Origin: CAZHMB01 sp964533515
Lineage (GTDB): Archaea > Nanobdellota > Nanobdellia > Pacearchaeales > GW2011-AR1
Direction of reading: 5' to 3'
Assembly: GCA_964533515.1 (NCBI GenBank)
Contig: CAZHMB010000001.1
Span: forward strand, 10,683-74,682
DNA length: 64,000 nucleotides
The notes beneath the pieces were generated by a model that was not told the DNA's origin, made no database searches, and saw only the letters and a program-made list of their open reading frames with translations. The translations under genes and the position numbers were made by a program. Shown here one piece after another: positions 21,777-29,971 of this stretch (positions within the stretch are counted from its first letter, which is position 1; every line of letters begins with the position of its first letter).

Positions 21777-21777
21777 A

Positions 21778-22173
21778 ATGGCTAGAATAAAATTTTTACG
21801 TAGAGATATTAAATTGAAGAAATTCAAGAGAAAGAAAAATCAGAAATGGAATGCACCGAAAGGAAGACATAACAAAATGAAGGACAAGCAAAAAGGTAAA
21901 CCAAGAGTTGTAAGTATTGGATATGGTAATTCAAAAGATAAACGTGGAAAGGTTGATGGAAAAGAACTTTTTATGATTAAGAATGTTTCTGATCTGGGAA
22001 AGATTGGAACAGGGCAAGTTGGATTCATCGGGAAAGTTGGTGGAAAGAAAAAATTAGAGATTGTTAAAGAAGCGGAGAAGCAAGGAATAAAATTGAAGAA
22101 CTCAAAGATAAATAAAAACTTGAAAATTCCGGAAGTGAAAAAGGAAGAAAAAGTTAAAGGAGATAAAAAATGA
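21778..22173 (+). CDS. rpl32e: 50S ribosomal protein L32e
   Basis: eL32, archaeal/eukaryotic. 131 residues: KFLRRDIKLKKFKRKKNQKW, NAPKGRHNKMKDKQKGKPRV, VSIGYGNSKDKRGK and ELFMIKNVSDLGKIGTGQVG. The C-terminus is a Lys/Glu tail. It overlaps L19e by four bases (ATGA). Confidence 0.92.
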   Translation: MARIKFLRRDIKLKKFKRKKNQKWNAPKGRHNKMKDKQKGKPRVVSIGYGNSKDKRGKVDGKELFMIKNVSDLGKIGTGQVGFIGKVGGKKKLEIVKEAEKQGIKLKNSKINKNLKIPEVKKEEKVKGDKK

Positions 22174-22580
22174 ATTTGCGTAAAAAACGAGAACTAGCTG
22201 CAAGAACTCTTGGTGTTGGAAAAGAAAAACTTGTTTTTACTAGATCGAGACTTGAAGAAATTAAAGAAGCTATTACGAAACAGGACATAAAAGATCTTGT
22301 CCAGGAAGGGGCTATAAGAATTAAGCCGCCTAAGGGCCGTAGAAAAACTGTGAAGAGAAAGAGAAGAAGGGGACCCGGAAAGATTAAAAAGACAGTAAGG
22401 AACAGAAAAAAAGGGTATGTTATAATAACGAGAAAATTAAGAAGTTATGCTAAAGAAATGGAAAACCAGGGACTTGTGTCAAGAGAACAAGTTAGAGAAA
22501 TTCGGAAAAATATTCGGAACAGGGGATTCAAGACTAAAGCACATTTGAAAGAACACATAGGCGGATTGAATAAACAATGA
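22170..22580 (+). CDS. rpl19e: 50S ribosomal protein L19e
   Basis: eL19, 136 residues: NLRKKRELAARTLGVGKEKL, EEIKEAITKQDIKDLVQEGA, IRIKPPKGRRKTVKRKRRRG and RSYAKEMENQGLVSREQVRE. Strongly basic centre contacts 23S rRNA. The stop overlaps the start of the next micro-ORF. Confidence 0.94.
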   Translation: MNLRKKRELAARTLGVGKEKLVFTRSRLEEIKEAITKQDIKDLVQEGAIRIKPPKGRRKTVKRKRRRGPGKIKKTVRNRKKGYVIITRKLRSYAKEMENQGLVSREQVREIRKNIRNRGFKTKAHLKEHIGGLNKQ

Positions 22581-22636
22581 AAAGCAATAAAATTGAAAAT
22601 TTTGGGCTTTCCATTTTAAAACACAAAAGAAAATGA
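22577..22636 (+). CDS. 19-codon ORF filling the L19e-L18 gap
   Basis: ATGA overlaps at both ends tie it to L19e and L18. Encodes MKSNKIENFGLSILKHKRK. Contains AAAATTGAAAATTTT (22589-22603), one base different from the core before S19 and L6. Same two readings as the other micro-ORFs. Confidence 0.3.
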   Translation: MKSNKIENFGLSILKHKRK

Positions 22637-23127
22637 AAAGAATACAAAAACGAAGAAGACGAGAAAATAGGACCGGCTATAAGAAAAGATTAGATCTTTT
22701 GAAGAGCGAGAGGCCTAGAGTAGTTTTTAGGCTTACAAACAAGCAAGCTATTTCGCAGTATGTGACAAGTTCTAATGCGCAAGATAAAGTTGAGATTTCT
22801 TTAAACTCTCAAGAGCTTATGAAGTATGGGTGGCCAAAAGAATTTGCAGGTAGTTTGAAATCAATTACTGCTTGCTATCTAACAGGATACTTGATGGGAA
22901 AGAAGATATTGAAAGAAAATCCTATTTTGGATTTCGGGATGTTGAGAATGTTGCACAAGGCAAGGCCGTATGCTTTTATTAAAGGTTTAATAGATGCTGG
23001 AGTAAAGATCCCCTGTAAAGAAGAAGCTTTTCCTGAAGAAGAAAGAATAAAAGGTAAAAGTATGAAAAAAGATTTTTCGGCGGAGTTTGAAAAAATTAAA
23101 TCAGAGATAGATTCAAAAGAAAAATAA
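22633..23127 (+). CDS. rpl18: 50S ribosomal protein L18
   Basis: uL18, 5S rRNA-binding. 164 residues: RRRRENRTGYKKRLDLLKSE, RPRVVFRLTNKQAISQYVTS, GWPKEFAGSLKSITACYLTG and KARPYAFIKGLIDAGVKIPC. Typical archaeal L18 extension at the C-terminus (FPEEERIKGKSM). Confidence 0.94.
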   Translation: MKRIQKRRRRENRTGYKKRLDLLKSERPRVVFRLTNKQAISQYVTSSNAQDKVEISLNSQELMKYGWPKEFAGSLKSITACYLTGYLMGKKILKENPILDFGMLRMLHKARPYAFIKGLIDAGVKIPCKEEAFPEEERIKGKSMKKDFSAEFEKIKSEIDSKEK

Positions 23128-23128
23128 A

Positions 23129-24088
23129 ATGACAGAAAAAACAAATAAACCTGAAGAAGAATTAAAGAAAACTGTAGAAGCTCAAGGAACTGTTTCTGAA
23201 AAAGCTGTAGCTGAAAAAGCGAAAGATGCTGAGAAGGTAAGTGAGGAAATGATCAAAACTGAGAACGAGAAAGAAGAAGTTGAAACTGAAGCAGAAAAGA
23301 AAAAGAAGATTGCAGAAAAAGAAGTGAAGGAAAAAGTTGATGAGAAATCAGATAATGTTAGAGGGAAACCTTTCAAAAGAAAAAGCAGAGAAGAGCGGGA
23401 CGCTGAAGATCGTCAACAGCATTTATTGAAATGGGATCCGAAAACAAAACTTGGAAGAGACGTGAAAGAAGGAAAGGTAAAAGATTTTGATCAAATTTTG
23501 GAAGAGAAGAAAAAGATTCTTGAGGATGAAGTTATTGATCTTTTATTGAATGTTAAATCTGATTTAATCTCTGTTGGACAATCGAAAGGAAAGTTCGGCG
23601 GCGGTAAAAGAAGGGCTTGGAGACAAACCCAGAAAAAAACTAAAGAGGGAAATGTTCCAACTTTTTCAGCTTATGCTGTTGCAGGCGATGGTGAAGGGCA
23701 TATTGGGGTTGGACAAGGAGAAGCCCAAGAAACTCTCCCCGCCAGAGATAAAGCAATAAGAAAAGCTAAGCTAAATATTAAAAAAATAAATCGGGGATGC
23801 GCATCTTTTGATTGTTCATGTTCAGAGCCGCACACTGTTCCTTTTAAAGTTACAGGAAAATGTGGAAGTGTTAAGCTTACATTAATTCCGGCACCGCAAG
23901 GAACAGGGTTGGTTGTTGGTGGAGAGTTAAAAAAGATTTTGCAACTTGCAGGAATAAAAGATATTTATTCTAAGTCCGAGGGTAAAACAAGAACAACCTT
24001 TAATTTGATTAAGGCATGTATGAATGCTCTTGAGAAAACGAATGACGACAATTTAAAGATTAAAAAGGTAGATGGGGGCGAAGAATAA
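23129..24088 (+). CDS. rps5: 30S ribosomal protein S5 with acidic/basic N-terminal extension
   Basis: uS5. The conserved part begins near residue 95 (KWDPKTKLGRDVKEGKVKDF), with the double-stranded RNA-binding fold around GQSKGKFGGGKRRAWRQTQK and AVAGDGEGHIGVGQGEAQET, and the second domain GCASFDCSCSEPHTVPFKV, LIPAPQGTGLVVGGELKKIL. About 90 residues of repeated KAKDAEK/EKKKK character precede it, giving 319 residues against about 210-230 in other archaea. The extension is low-complexity and likely disordered. Confidence 0.94.
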   Translation: MTEKTNKPEEELKKTVEAQGTVSEKAVAEKAKDAEKVSEEMIKTENEKEEVETEAEKKKKIAEKEVKEKVDEKSDNVRGKPFKRKSREERDAEDRQQHLLKWDPKTKLGRDVKEGKVKDFDQILEEKKKILEDEVIDLLLNVKSDLISVGQSKGKFGGGKRRAWRQTQKKTKEGNVPTFSAYAVAGDGEGHIGVGQGEAQETLPARDKAIRKAKLNIKKINRGCASFDCSCSEPHTVPFKVTGKCGSVKLTLIPAPQGTGLVVGGELKKILQLAGIKDIYSKSEGKTRTTFNLIKACMNALEKTNDDNLKIKKVDGGEE

Positions 24089-24089
24089 A

Positions 24090-24461
24090 ATGGTTGACAA
24101 AATTGCAGTAATAAGAATCGCTGGGCAAGTGAATTTGAGGGATGAGACTAAAGAAACTCTCAAAAGATTGAGATTAAAAAAGAAATATACCTGTTTGATT
24201 ATTCCGGGGGATCACGATGAGCTTTTAGGAATGATAAAAAATGTAAAAGACAGAGTTGCGTTTGGAAGAATTAATGAAGAAACATTGAAAAAACTTGAGG
24301 AAGCTCGAGGGAATACTAAAACGCAGAATAAGACTAAGACCCTTTCTGTTTACAGATTGCACCCTCCAAGAGGCGGAATCGAAACAAAGCATCATTTTCC
24401 CAAAGGAGTTCTAGGAAACAACAAGGAAGAGATAAATAAATTGATCGAGAGGATGTTGTAG
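24090..24461 (+). CDS. rpl30: 50S ribosomal protein L30
   Basis: uL30, 123 residues from MVDKIAVIRIAGQVN, the start one base after the S5 stop. Contains VNLRDETKETLKRLRLKKKY, GMIKNVKDRVAFGRINEETL and the archaeal C-terminus YRLHPPRGGIETKHHFPKG. Somewhat shorter than the usual 150-155 residues, with the loss in the middle. Ends in TAG. Confidence 0.93.
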   Translation: MVDKIAVIRIAGQVNLRDETKETLKRLRLKKKYTCLIIPGDHDELLGMIKNVKDRVAFGRINEETLKKLEEARGNTKTQNKTKTLSVYRLHPPRGGIETKHHFPKGVLGNNKEEINKLIERML

Positions 24462-24462
24462 G

Positions 24463-25080
24463 ATGCCCTTAAAAAAATCTAAGAAAACAAAGAAAGTGAA
24501 AAAAATGCATGGGAAAGGAAGAGGAACTCATGGAACAGGTTCAAGAAAGAATAAAAGGAAATCTGGGAACCGTGGCGGATGTGGAATGGCTGGAACTGGA
24601 AAACGAGCAGACCATAGAAAAACATGGGTTACAATGATGTATGGACATGATTATTTTGGAAAAGCAGGAATAACTTCACGAGGGACAAAGAGAGATAAAA
24701 GAAACAGAATCAATTTGATGGCGATAAAAGAAAAGTTTTTCAAGAAAGACGGGGACAAAATAGAATTGAAGAGCTTTAAGATTCTTTCAGAAGGCGAAGG
24801 TTTCAAAGCAACTATCATTGCTCAAGCAGCTTCTAAAAACGCTATCGAGAAAATGAAAAAAGCTGGTGGCGAGATTCAAGTTCCTAAGATTGTTGCACCG
24901 CTCGGTGTACCCCAAAGTACGGAATTCGGGGGCAAGAAAGAAGTGAAGGGCGAAGGTGGAAAGAATTCTAAGGAGAAGAAGGATTCTAAGGAAAAGCCGA
25001 GTGAGGTTAAAGTTGAGAAGAAGGAAGTTAAGGCCAAGGTTGTCAAAAAGATAAAACCTGAAGAAGCTAAAAAAGAATAA
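24463..25080 (+). CDS. rpl15: 50S ribosomal protein L15 with Lys-rich tail
   Basis: uL15, last ribosomal gene of the operon. The conserved part is HGKGRGTHGTGSRKNKRKSG, NRGGCGMAGTGKRADHRKTW and the C-terminal domain IIAQAASKNAIEKMKKAGGE. After about residue 150 there is a 55-residue KE-rich tail (KKDSKEKPSEVKVEKKEVKA). secY follows with its own promoter. Confidence 0.94.
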   Translation: MPLKKSKKTKKVKKMHGKGRGTHGTGSRKNKRKSGNRGGCGMAGTGKRADHRKTWVTMMYGHDYFGKAGITSRGTKRDKRNRINLMAIKEKFFKKDGDKIELKSFKILSEGEGFKATIIAQAASKNAIEKMKKAGGEIQVPKIVAPLGVPQSTEFGGKKEVKGEGGKNSKEKKDSKEKPSEVKVEKKEVKAKVVKKIKPEEAKKE

Positions 25081-25095
25081 TCACCCCGCATAAAC

Positions 25096-25103
25096 TTTAA
25101 AAA
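25096..25103 (+). promoter_or_regulatory. secY promoter (TATA box)
   Basis: TTTAAAAA, about 25 nt before the secY ATG (25125), with no Shine-Dalgarno. SecY can therefore be expressed separately from the ribosomal operon as a leaderless mRNA. Confidence 0.55.
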
Positions 25104-25124
25104 CCAATTTCTTCTCAATAAAAC

Positions 25125-26618
25125 ATGTCATTAAGAAGCATATTCAATTTTATCCCCGAGGTGCGGAAACCCGAGGAAAAGAAAGTTAGTTTTAACGTTA
25201 AACTTAAATGGACAATTATAATCCTTGCTTCTTTTTTTATACTAGCCAACATCCCTCTTTTCGGTTTGTCTAACAACGCTCTTGAGCGATTCAAATATCT
25301 TGCGATCATACTTGGTACTCAATTCGGAAGTATTATCTCATTGGGTATTGGGCCGATCGTAATGGCTTCGATTATTCTGCAATTATTGACGGGAAGTGGG
25401 ATTATTAATATTGATCAGTCAACAGCAGAAGGAAAGAAATTTTTTCAGGGGATCCAAAAGTTATTAGTTTTCTTTTTCATCATATTCGAGGCAATTATTT
25501 ACGTTATGCTTCAAGGGCTTCAGGCATTGCCTGGCTTGGGCTGGCTTGTTATAATTCAACTTATCTTGGGTGGTCTGGCTATTTTCTATATGGACGATCT
25601 TGTGCAAAAATGGGGTTTCGGTTCGGGAGTTAGTTTGTTCATCGCGGCAGGTGTTTCATGGAGATTAATAACCCAGGCGTTCCAATTTGTGAACCAGCAA
25701 GGACAAAATTGTTTATTGAATTTCTCTGGAACTGGTGCTGTTGCTTGTCCGGGTAGGGTTTTATCTTTAATGCAAGAACTGATCTTGCAACATCCTATAG
25801 AAGTTGTTTCAGCAGCAGCAGCAATTGTTGCAACGATTGTCATCTTTTTGGCTGTTGTTTGGGCACAATCATTGAAGGTTGAAATCCCCTTGAGTTTTGG
25901 AAGTGGAATGTATAGTAATAGGGGAATTAGAAAAGGTTATGGTGTTAAATGGCCCTTGTCATTTTTCTATGCTGGAGTTATTCCGGTTATTTTAACGGCC
26001 GCCTTAATCGCAAATGTTCAATTGTTTGGGGGGATGGTAGAAAATGCGGCTGCACCTTGTATCAATCCGGTTGTTAATTCAACGCTTGTAGAAAGCGCTT
26101 GTACTGGCGGAGCGAGAGTTGCTTCATGGTTTACTTTCTTAGGGAGTTTTTCTCAAGGGCAGGCAGTTTCAGGACTTGCGTTTTGGATGGGCTCGACAAA
26201 TCTTCTTGAGCTGATAATTCGTGGGGGCGTTCTTCCCAAATTTATTTTCCAGGGGCTGACGCACATATTGTTTTTTATGATCTTATCTACAATTTTTGCT
26301 GTGTTCTGGGTGAAAACTTCGGGACAAGATTCAAAAAGCCAGGCAGAAAAAATTGCGGCTTCGGGATTGCAAGTTGCAGGCTTTAGACAAGACATAAGGA
26401 TTTTAGAAAGTATATTGGATAGGTATGTAATGCCCTTGACGATTATGGGTGGTGCTACCATTGGTTTGCTCGCAGCCTCTACAGATTTGCTTGGAGCATT
26501 GGTATCTGGAACAGCCATCCTATTAGTAATTATGATTATGTTCCAGCTCTATCAAAGTATTGCGCAACAACACATGACCGATATGAATCCTGCGTTCAGG
26601 AAATTTATGGGTGGTTAA
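25125..26618 (+). CDS. secY: Preprotein translocase subunit SecY
   Basis: Pore subunit of the Sec translocon. 497 residues, ten predicted transmembrane helices: plug/TM2 region FGSIISLGIGPIVMASIILQ LL, KKFFQGIQKLLVFFFI, the cytoplasmic loop VEIPLSFGSGMYSNRGIRKG YG before TM6/7, and C-terminal TIGLLAASTDLLGALVSGTA. TM3-TM4 and the TM7-8 loop (about 70 residues with a Cys pair PCINP...ESACTGG) are larger than usual. Located at its standard place after L15. Confidence 0.96.
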   Translation: MSLRSIFNFIPEVRKPEEKKVSFNVKLKWTIIILASFFILANIPLFGLSNNALERFKYLAIILGTQFGSIISLGIGPIVMASIILQLLTGSGIINIDQSTAEGKKFFQGIQKLLVFFFIIFEAIIYVMLQGLQALPGLGWLVIIQLILGGLAIFYMDDLVQKWGFGSGVSLFIAAGVSWRLITQAFQFVNQQGQNCLLNFSGTGAVACPGRVLSLMQELILQHPIEVVSAAAAIVATIVIFLAVVWAQSLKVEIPLSFGSGMYSNRGIRKGYGVKWPLSFFYAGVIPVILTAALIANVQLFGGMVENAAAPCINPVVNSTLVESACTGGARVASWFTFLGSFSQGQAVSGLAFWMGSTNLLELIIRGGVLPKFIFQGLTHILFFMILSTIFAVFWVKTSGQDSKSQAEKIAASGLQVAGFRQDIRILESILDRYVMPLTIMGGATIGLLAASTDLLGALVSGTAILLVIMIMFQLYQSIAQQHMTDMNPAFRKFMGG

Positions 26619-26665
26619 TCATTTATCACATAAATCCTTAAATAGTCTTCAAAATTAATTTTCTC

Positions 26666-26851
26666 ATGGCATACGGAATTAGATGTAAAAATTGTGGATT
26701 ACAAGAAACTCCACACGTAGAGAGCGTGGATCCAGGTTTAGTAAATGATGATGACTTCAAGGACTTAGATCATTGTATTGAAAAGTTGGGGGGATATGAA
26801 CCAGAAGACCCTGTTTCTGAAGCGATTGCTTATTTAGATGAATATGGTTAG
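26666..26851 (+). CDS. Small acidic protein with one CxxC, 61 aa
   Basis: Has a single Cys pair (IRCKNCGLQE) and a lone Cys (DHCIEKL), then an acidic end EPEDPVSEAIAYLDEYG. CTTAAATAG lies about 28 nt upstream, consistent with leaderless transcription. It overlaps the start of the following gene. It could bind a metal through a half zinc-ribbon. No family recognised. Confidence 0.6.
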   Translation: MAYGIRCKNCGLQETPHVESVDPGLVNDDDFKDLDHCIEKLGGYEPEDPVSEAIAYLDEYG

Positions 26852-27050
26852 AGGAAAAGTTGGTCGGAGCTGGGTAGTAAATGAAGAAGGGGACTCAATC
26901 TCAACAAGTCTTGAACTCCCAGGAGAAGGGAGAATAAAAGGATATATTCAAGACCACCGGGAAAAGGTTGGAGAGGAGATTAGAAAAACAAAGGATTCGG
27001 AATTATTAAGAGCACTAGAGAGCGTTTGTCCTTCAAAAGTTCCTGCTTAA
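26844..27050 (+). CDS. Hypothetical protein, 68 aa
   Basis: Starts at ATG 26844, eight bases inside the preceding small gene, implying translational coupling. Sequence VRGKVGRSWVVNEEGDSIST and a helical charged end (EKVGEEIRKTKDSELLRALE). No family recognised; a partner of the CxxC protein is inferred from the overlap. Confidence 0.55.
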   Translation: MVRGKVGRSWVVNEEGDSISTSLELPGEGRIKGYIQDHREKVGEEIRKTKDSELLRALESVCPSKVPA

Positions 27051-27095
27051 TCTCAAAAAAGTTACCTTTAAAAACTTCCCTAATCTTTTTTCCGT

Positions 27096-27644
27096 ATGGA
27101 AAAAGAAGGCAGTATGCATAAATTTATGTTTTGGATGGTGGGTTTTTCTTTAGTTGGTTTTGCAATTATTGGGTTGTGGAATAACATTCCTATAATCAAA
27201 TCTTCAGTCCATTCTGTTTTAGATCCCAGCCTTGGAACCTTGCTTAACTGGAATGTTACTTTAGGTATGTTAATTGTTGTTTTAGGATTGACAATTATTA
27301 TGACTCTTGTTCAAAAATATGGGACGGACCAAGAAACAATTAGGGAGCTGAAAAAAGATCAGAAAGAAGTTCAGAAAGAGATGCAGAAATATAAAGAAGA
27401 TCCTCAGAAAATGATGGAGATTCAGAAATCTCTTATGCCAACGACGTTTAAGTTGATGGAACTTTCAATGAGGGGAACAATTATTACTCTAATTCCGTTT
27501 ATTCTTTTATTCAGATGGTTCTGGGATTATTTTGAAGTTATTCCGGAGTTTAGATTCTTCGGATTTCTGAGTTGGTTCTGGTTTTATCTAATCTTCTCAA
27601 TTGTGTTTTCAAGTATATTGAGAAAGGTTATGGATGTTGCTTGA
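27096..27644 (+). CDS. EMC3/TMCO1-family membrane insertase (DUF106)
   Basis: Oxa1-superfamily membrane protein insertase that works with the Sec translocon. 182 residues: TM1 (FMFWMVGFSLVGFAIIGLW), TM2 (GMLIVVLGLTIIMTLVQKYG), the characteristic cytoplasmic coiled coil (LKKDQKEVQKEMQKYKEDPQ), and two C-terminal TMs around WFWDYFEV. In most archaea this gene follows secY and adk; here adk is not seen in between. ATG at 27096 (MEKEGS) or 27114 (MHKF) are both possible. Confidence 0.88.
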   Translation: MEKEGSMHKFMFWMVGFSLVGFAIIGLWNNIPIIKSSVHSVLDPSLGTLLNWNVTLGMLIVVLGLTIIMTLVQKYGTDQETIRELKKDQKEVQKEMQKYKEDPQKMMEIQKSLMPTTFKLMELSMRGTIITLIPFILLFRWFWDYFEVIPEFRFFGFLSWFWFYLIFSIVFSSILRKVMDVA

Positions 27645-27779
27645 AAAGGCTCTGACTTGCTTCGCAAGAATTAACTGATAAAGCCTGTGAGATTTGTTCT
27701 AGAATTTTGTAATGAAGAAACTATTCTGGAAAATTTTGATTTCCAAAACTCTTAAAAACCTATTAATTCTCAAATTTTC

Positions 27780-28184
27780 ATGGCTGAAGAGAAACAAATA
27801 GATCAACAAGAACTTATGATGAAGTTTGCGATGTTCGAGCAAGAGATTAAACAGTTACAAGAACAACAACAAGCTGTTGAACAAGGCATGCAGGAAATTA
27901 TGGCAGTAAATTTTGGTCTTGATGACTTGGTTGGAAAGAAGGGAAAAGAAATTCTTGCTCCGATTGGCCGTGGGATTTATGCTAAGGCAGAATTGAAATC
28001 TGAAGACTTGCTTGTCGACATTGGAGAAAAGAAATTTGTTTCCAAATCTATTCCAGATGCTAAAAAATTGATTGAAAGCCAGATTAAAAAGTTGCAAGAT
28101 GTTAAAAAGCAACTTGATGAAACTCTTGAAGAAAAAAGTCAAGAAGTTCAGAAAATGATTGAAGGTGTGCAAGGTTCTGCGTGA
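27780..28184 (+). CDS. pfdA: Prefoldin subunit alpha
   Basis: Chaperone that delivers nascent proteins to the thermosome. 134 residues with two coiled coils (FEQEIKQLQEQQQAVEQGMQ and ESQIKKLQDVKKQLDETLEE) flanking the beta-hairpin segment ILAPIGRGIYAKAELKSED, typical of the alpha class. CTTAAAAACC lies 20-29 nt before the ATG (leaderless). The upstream 135 bp hold an AT-rich stretch (AAAATTTTGATTTCC) and no gene. Confidence 0.9.
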   Translation: MAEEKQIDQQELMMKFAMFEQEIKQLQEQQQAVEQGMQEIMAVNFGLDDLVGKKGKEILAPIGRGIYAKAELKSEDLLVDIGEKKFVSKSIPDAKKLIESQIKKLQDVKKQLDETLEEKSQEVQKMIEGVQGSA

Positions 28185-28187
28185 TTA

Positions 28188-29021
28188 TCACTTTCCAACT
28201 TTATTCAAAAAATTGTCATAACTTTGTAAACCAAATTCTGTTACAATTCCTTTTAGGTATTTTTTTGGAACAAATTCAAAAGCCGGATTTTGGATCTTAA
28301 TATCCTTGGGGGCCTGGTCCCAAACCTCGTTTAGTTCCCTATTTTCCATCGGAATGTTTTTCTTTTTTGAATGTTTCCAGCTATCGGCAATTATGTAAAC
28401 GGGGATTTTGTTTTGTTTTGCAAGAATTGCAATTGTTTCACTTCCTACTTTGTTTATTATTCCTTTGCTCGTTAAAGCGTCGGCTCCGAGGAAGACTTTG
28501 TCGACGGCTTTTGTTCCTTGTTCCTTGCTTAAAGCAATCCCGACGGCAGAGTCAACAAATTGCGTCACTGAAATCCCTGCGTTCTTCAATTCTTTTGCGG
28601 TCTTTCTTCCCTGAAACAGGGGCCGGGTTTCGGTATTATAGACTGAGAATTTTTTCTTTTTTCTTTTTGCATTGATTAACGCATTAACGACATTTGTCGA
28701 ATGGCAATGTGTGAAGAGAATGTCTTCTGATTTTATTAGTTTTAAAACTGAAAGGTTTATTTTTTCTTGGCTAGAAGAGAAATGTTTTAATATTTCATTT
28801 TTTGTCTTTCCTTTTTCTGCCAAATCCAAAACATTTTCCATCATCGGTTCTGTCGGACGAAGCTTCAAGAGTTTTTTCTTGGATTTTTTTTTCGGGATTA
28901 AACAATATGCTTTCAAGGCAGCGAGAGCGATGTTTCTGGCGCCCTGGATTTTCACTTTCTTTATGTCCTTAGAGATTCTTTTGAATTCCCTCTTCTTTTT
29001 TAACGAACTAAAAACACTCAT
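28188..29021 (-). CDS. eIF2B/ribose-1,5-bisphosphate isomerase-family protein
   Basis: 277 residues of the Rossmann-like IF-2B family. Key motifs: FTHCHSTNVVNALINA with the Cys needed by R15P isomerase, YNTETRPLFQGRKTAKEL, and VFLGADALTSKGIINKVGS with the catalytic Asp. Retention of Cys and Asp favours ribose-1,5-bisphosphate isomerase of the archaeal AMP pathway over the non-catalytic eIF2B alpha subunit. RuBisCO and AMP phosphorylase are not in this window. The N-terminal 60 residues are basic. Divergent from 29072 with a shared TATA. Confidence 0.8.
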   Translation of the reverse strand: MSVFSSLKKKREFKRISKDIKKVKIQGARNIALAALKAYCLIPKKKSKKKLLKLRPTEPMMENVLDLAEKGKTKNEILKHFSSSQEKINLSVLKLIKSEDILFTHCHSTNVVNALINAKRKKKKFSVYNTETRPLFQGRKTAKELKNAGISVTQFVDSAVGIALSKEQGTKAVDKVFLGADALTSKGIINKVGSETIAILAKQNKIPVYIIADSWKHSKKKNIPMENRELNEVWDQAPKDIKIQNPAFEFVPKKYLKGIVTEFGLQSYDNFLNKVGK

Positions 29022-29042
29022 AGGTATATTAGATTAAGAAGG

Positions 29043-29048
29043 TTTAAA
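29043..29048. promoter_or_regulatory. Shared TATA box, 29021(-)/29072(+)
   Basis: TTTAAA centred at 29045.5, about 24.5 nt from the ATG on the minus strand and 26.5 nt from the ATG on the plus strand. The whole 50-bp intergenic region has no other candidate, so one box probably drives both leaderless genes. Confidence 0.55.
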
Positions 29049-29071
29049 AAATCTATTTTTTTAGTAATTTC

Positions 29072-29935
29072 ATGTTAGAGATGTTGATTAAGCCTAAATC
29101 TGGTGAGAAGCGGCCGTGGAAGATGTTTTTTATTGGTTTGCTTTATGCGTCGTTGGCGATTATCCTTGTGCATTTCTTATTCTCAAATGATCCTGCGCTT
29201 TCAAAAGCCTCTGGTATGACTGTTATTGCGTTCTGTATAATGTTCACTTTGCCGTTCATGTATTATATTATTAAGATTGAAGAAAAAGAAGACGAGGAGA
29301 TAGAGGGAGTTTTTAGGGTTTGGCAAGCGCATAAAGATGCTTTGTTTGCATTTATGTGGTTATTCTTGGGATTTGTTGTTGCTTTTGCTTTCTGGAATAT
29401 CTTTCTACAAAATCCAGATCTACTAAACTTCCAGGTTGAGACCTATTGTTATATTAATCAGCCCGGCAATGTCCAAGGTTGCGTTAATGAATATAGTATT
29501 GGAAGTGATATAACAAGAGTTACTGGGGGTGCTGCAGGAAGCGTCGCAAGGTTTTTGTCTATCCTTGAGAATAATGTTTATGTGATGATATTTACTTTAG
29601 TCTTCTCTTTAATCTTTGGGGCGGGGGCAATCTTTATCTTGGCCTGGAATGCTTCTGTTATCGCGGCTGCCATCGGCATATTTACCCAACATCGGCTCTC
29701 AGAGATTCCTTTGGGAATTGCTAGATATATGATTCATGGTTTTCCAGAAATTGCGGCCTATTTTATAACTGCTTTAGCTGGGGGCATGTTCGGCGTTGGT
29801 TTCATAAGACACGGATTTAGGGATCAAAAATTCTTGAAGGTTGTTCAAAATGTCATAATCCTCCTTTTTATTTCGATAGTTATTTTAGTCATAGCAGCCC
29901 TTATAGAAGTGTATATAACCCCAAGATTATTCTAG
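29072..29935 (+). CDS. SpoIIM-like (DUF95) integral membrane protein
   Basis: 287 residues with about six membrane segments. The C-terminal half shows the stage II sporulation protein M pattern: ILENNVYVMIFTLVFSLIFG, GAIFILAWNASVIAAAIG, and MIHGFPEIAAYFITALAGGM. In archaea this family has no known sporulation role; membrane remodelling is guessed. A Cys-containing outer loop (ETYCYINQPGNVQGC) precedes the domain and may form a disulfide. Ends in TAG. Confidence 0.82.
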   Translation: MLEMLIKPKSGEKRPWKMFFIGLLYASLAIILVHFLFSNDPALSKASGMTVIAFCIMFTLPFMYYIIKIEEKEDEEIEGVFRVWQAHKDALFAFMWLFLGFVVAFAFWNIFLQNPDLLNFQVETYCYINQPGNVQGCVNEYSIGSDITRVTGGAAGSVARFLSILENNVYVMIFTLVFSLIFGAGAIFILAWNASVIAAAIGIFTQHRLSEIPLGIARYMIHGFPEIAAYFITALAGGMFGVGFIRHGFRDQKFLKVVQNVIILLFISIVILVIAALIEVYITPRLF

Positions 29936-29971
29936 AGGAATATTTAAATATCTCTCATTCGGGTGAATCTT

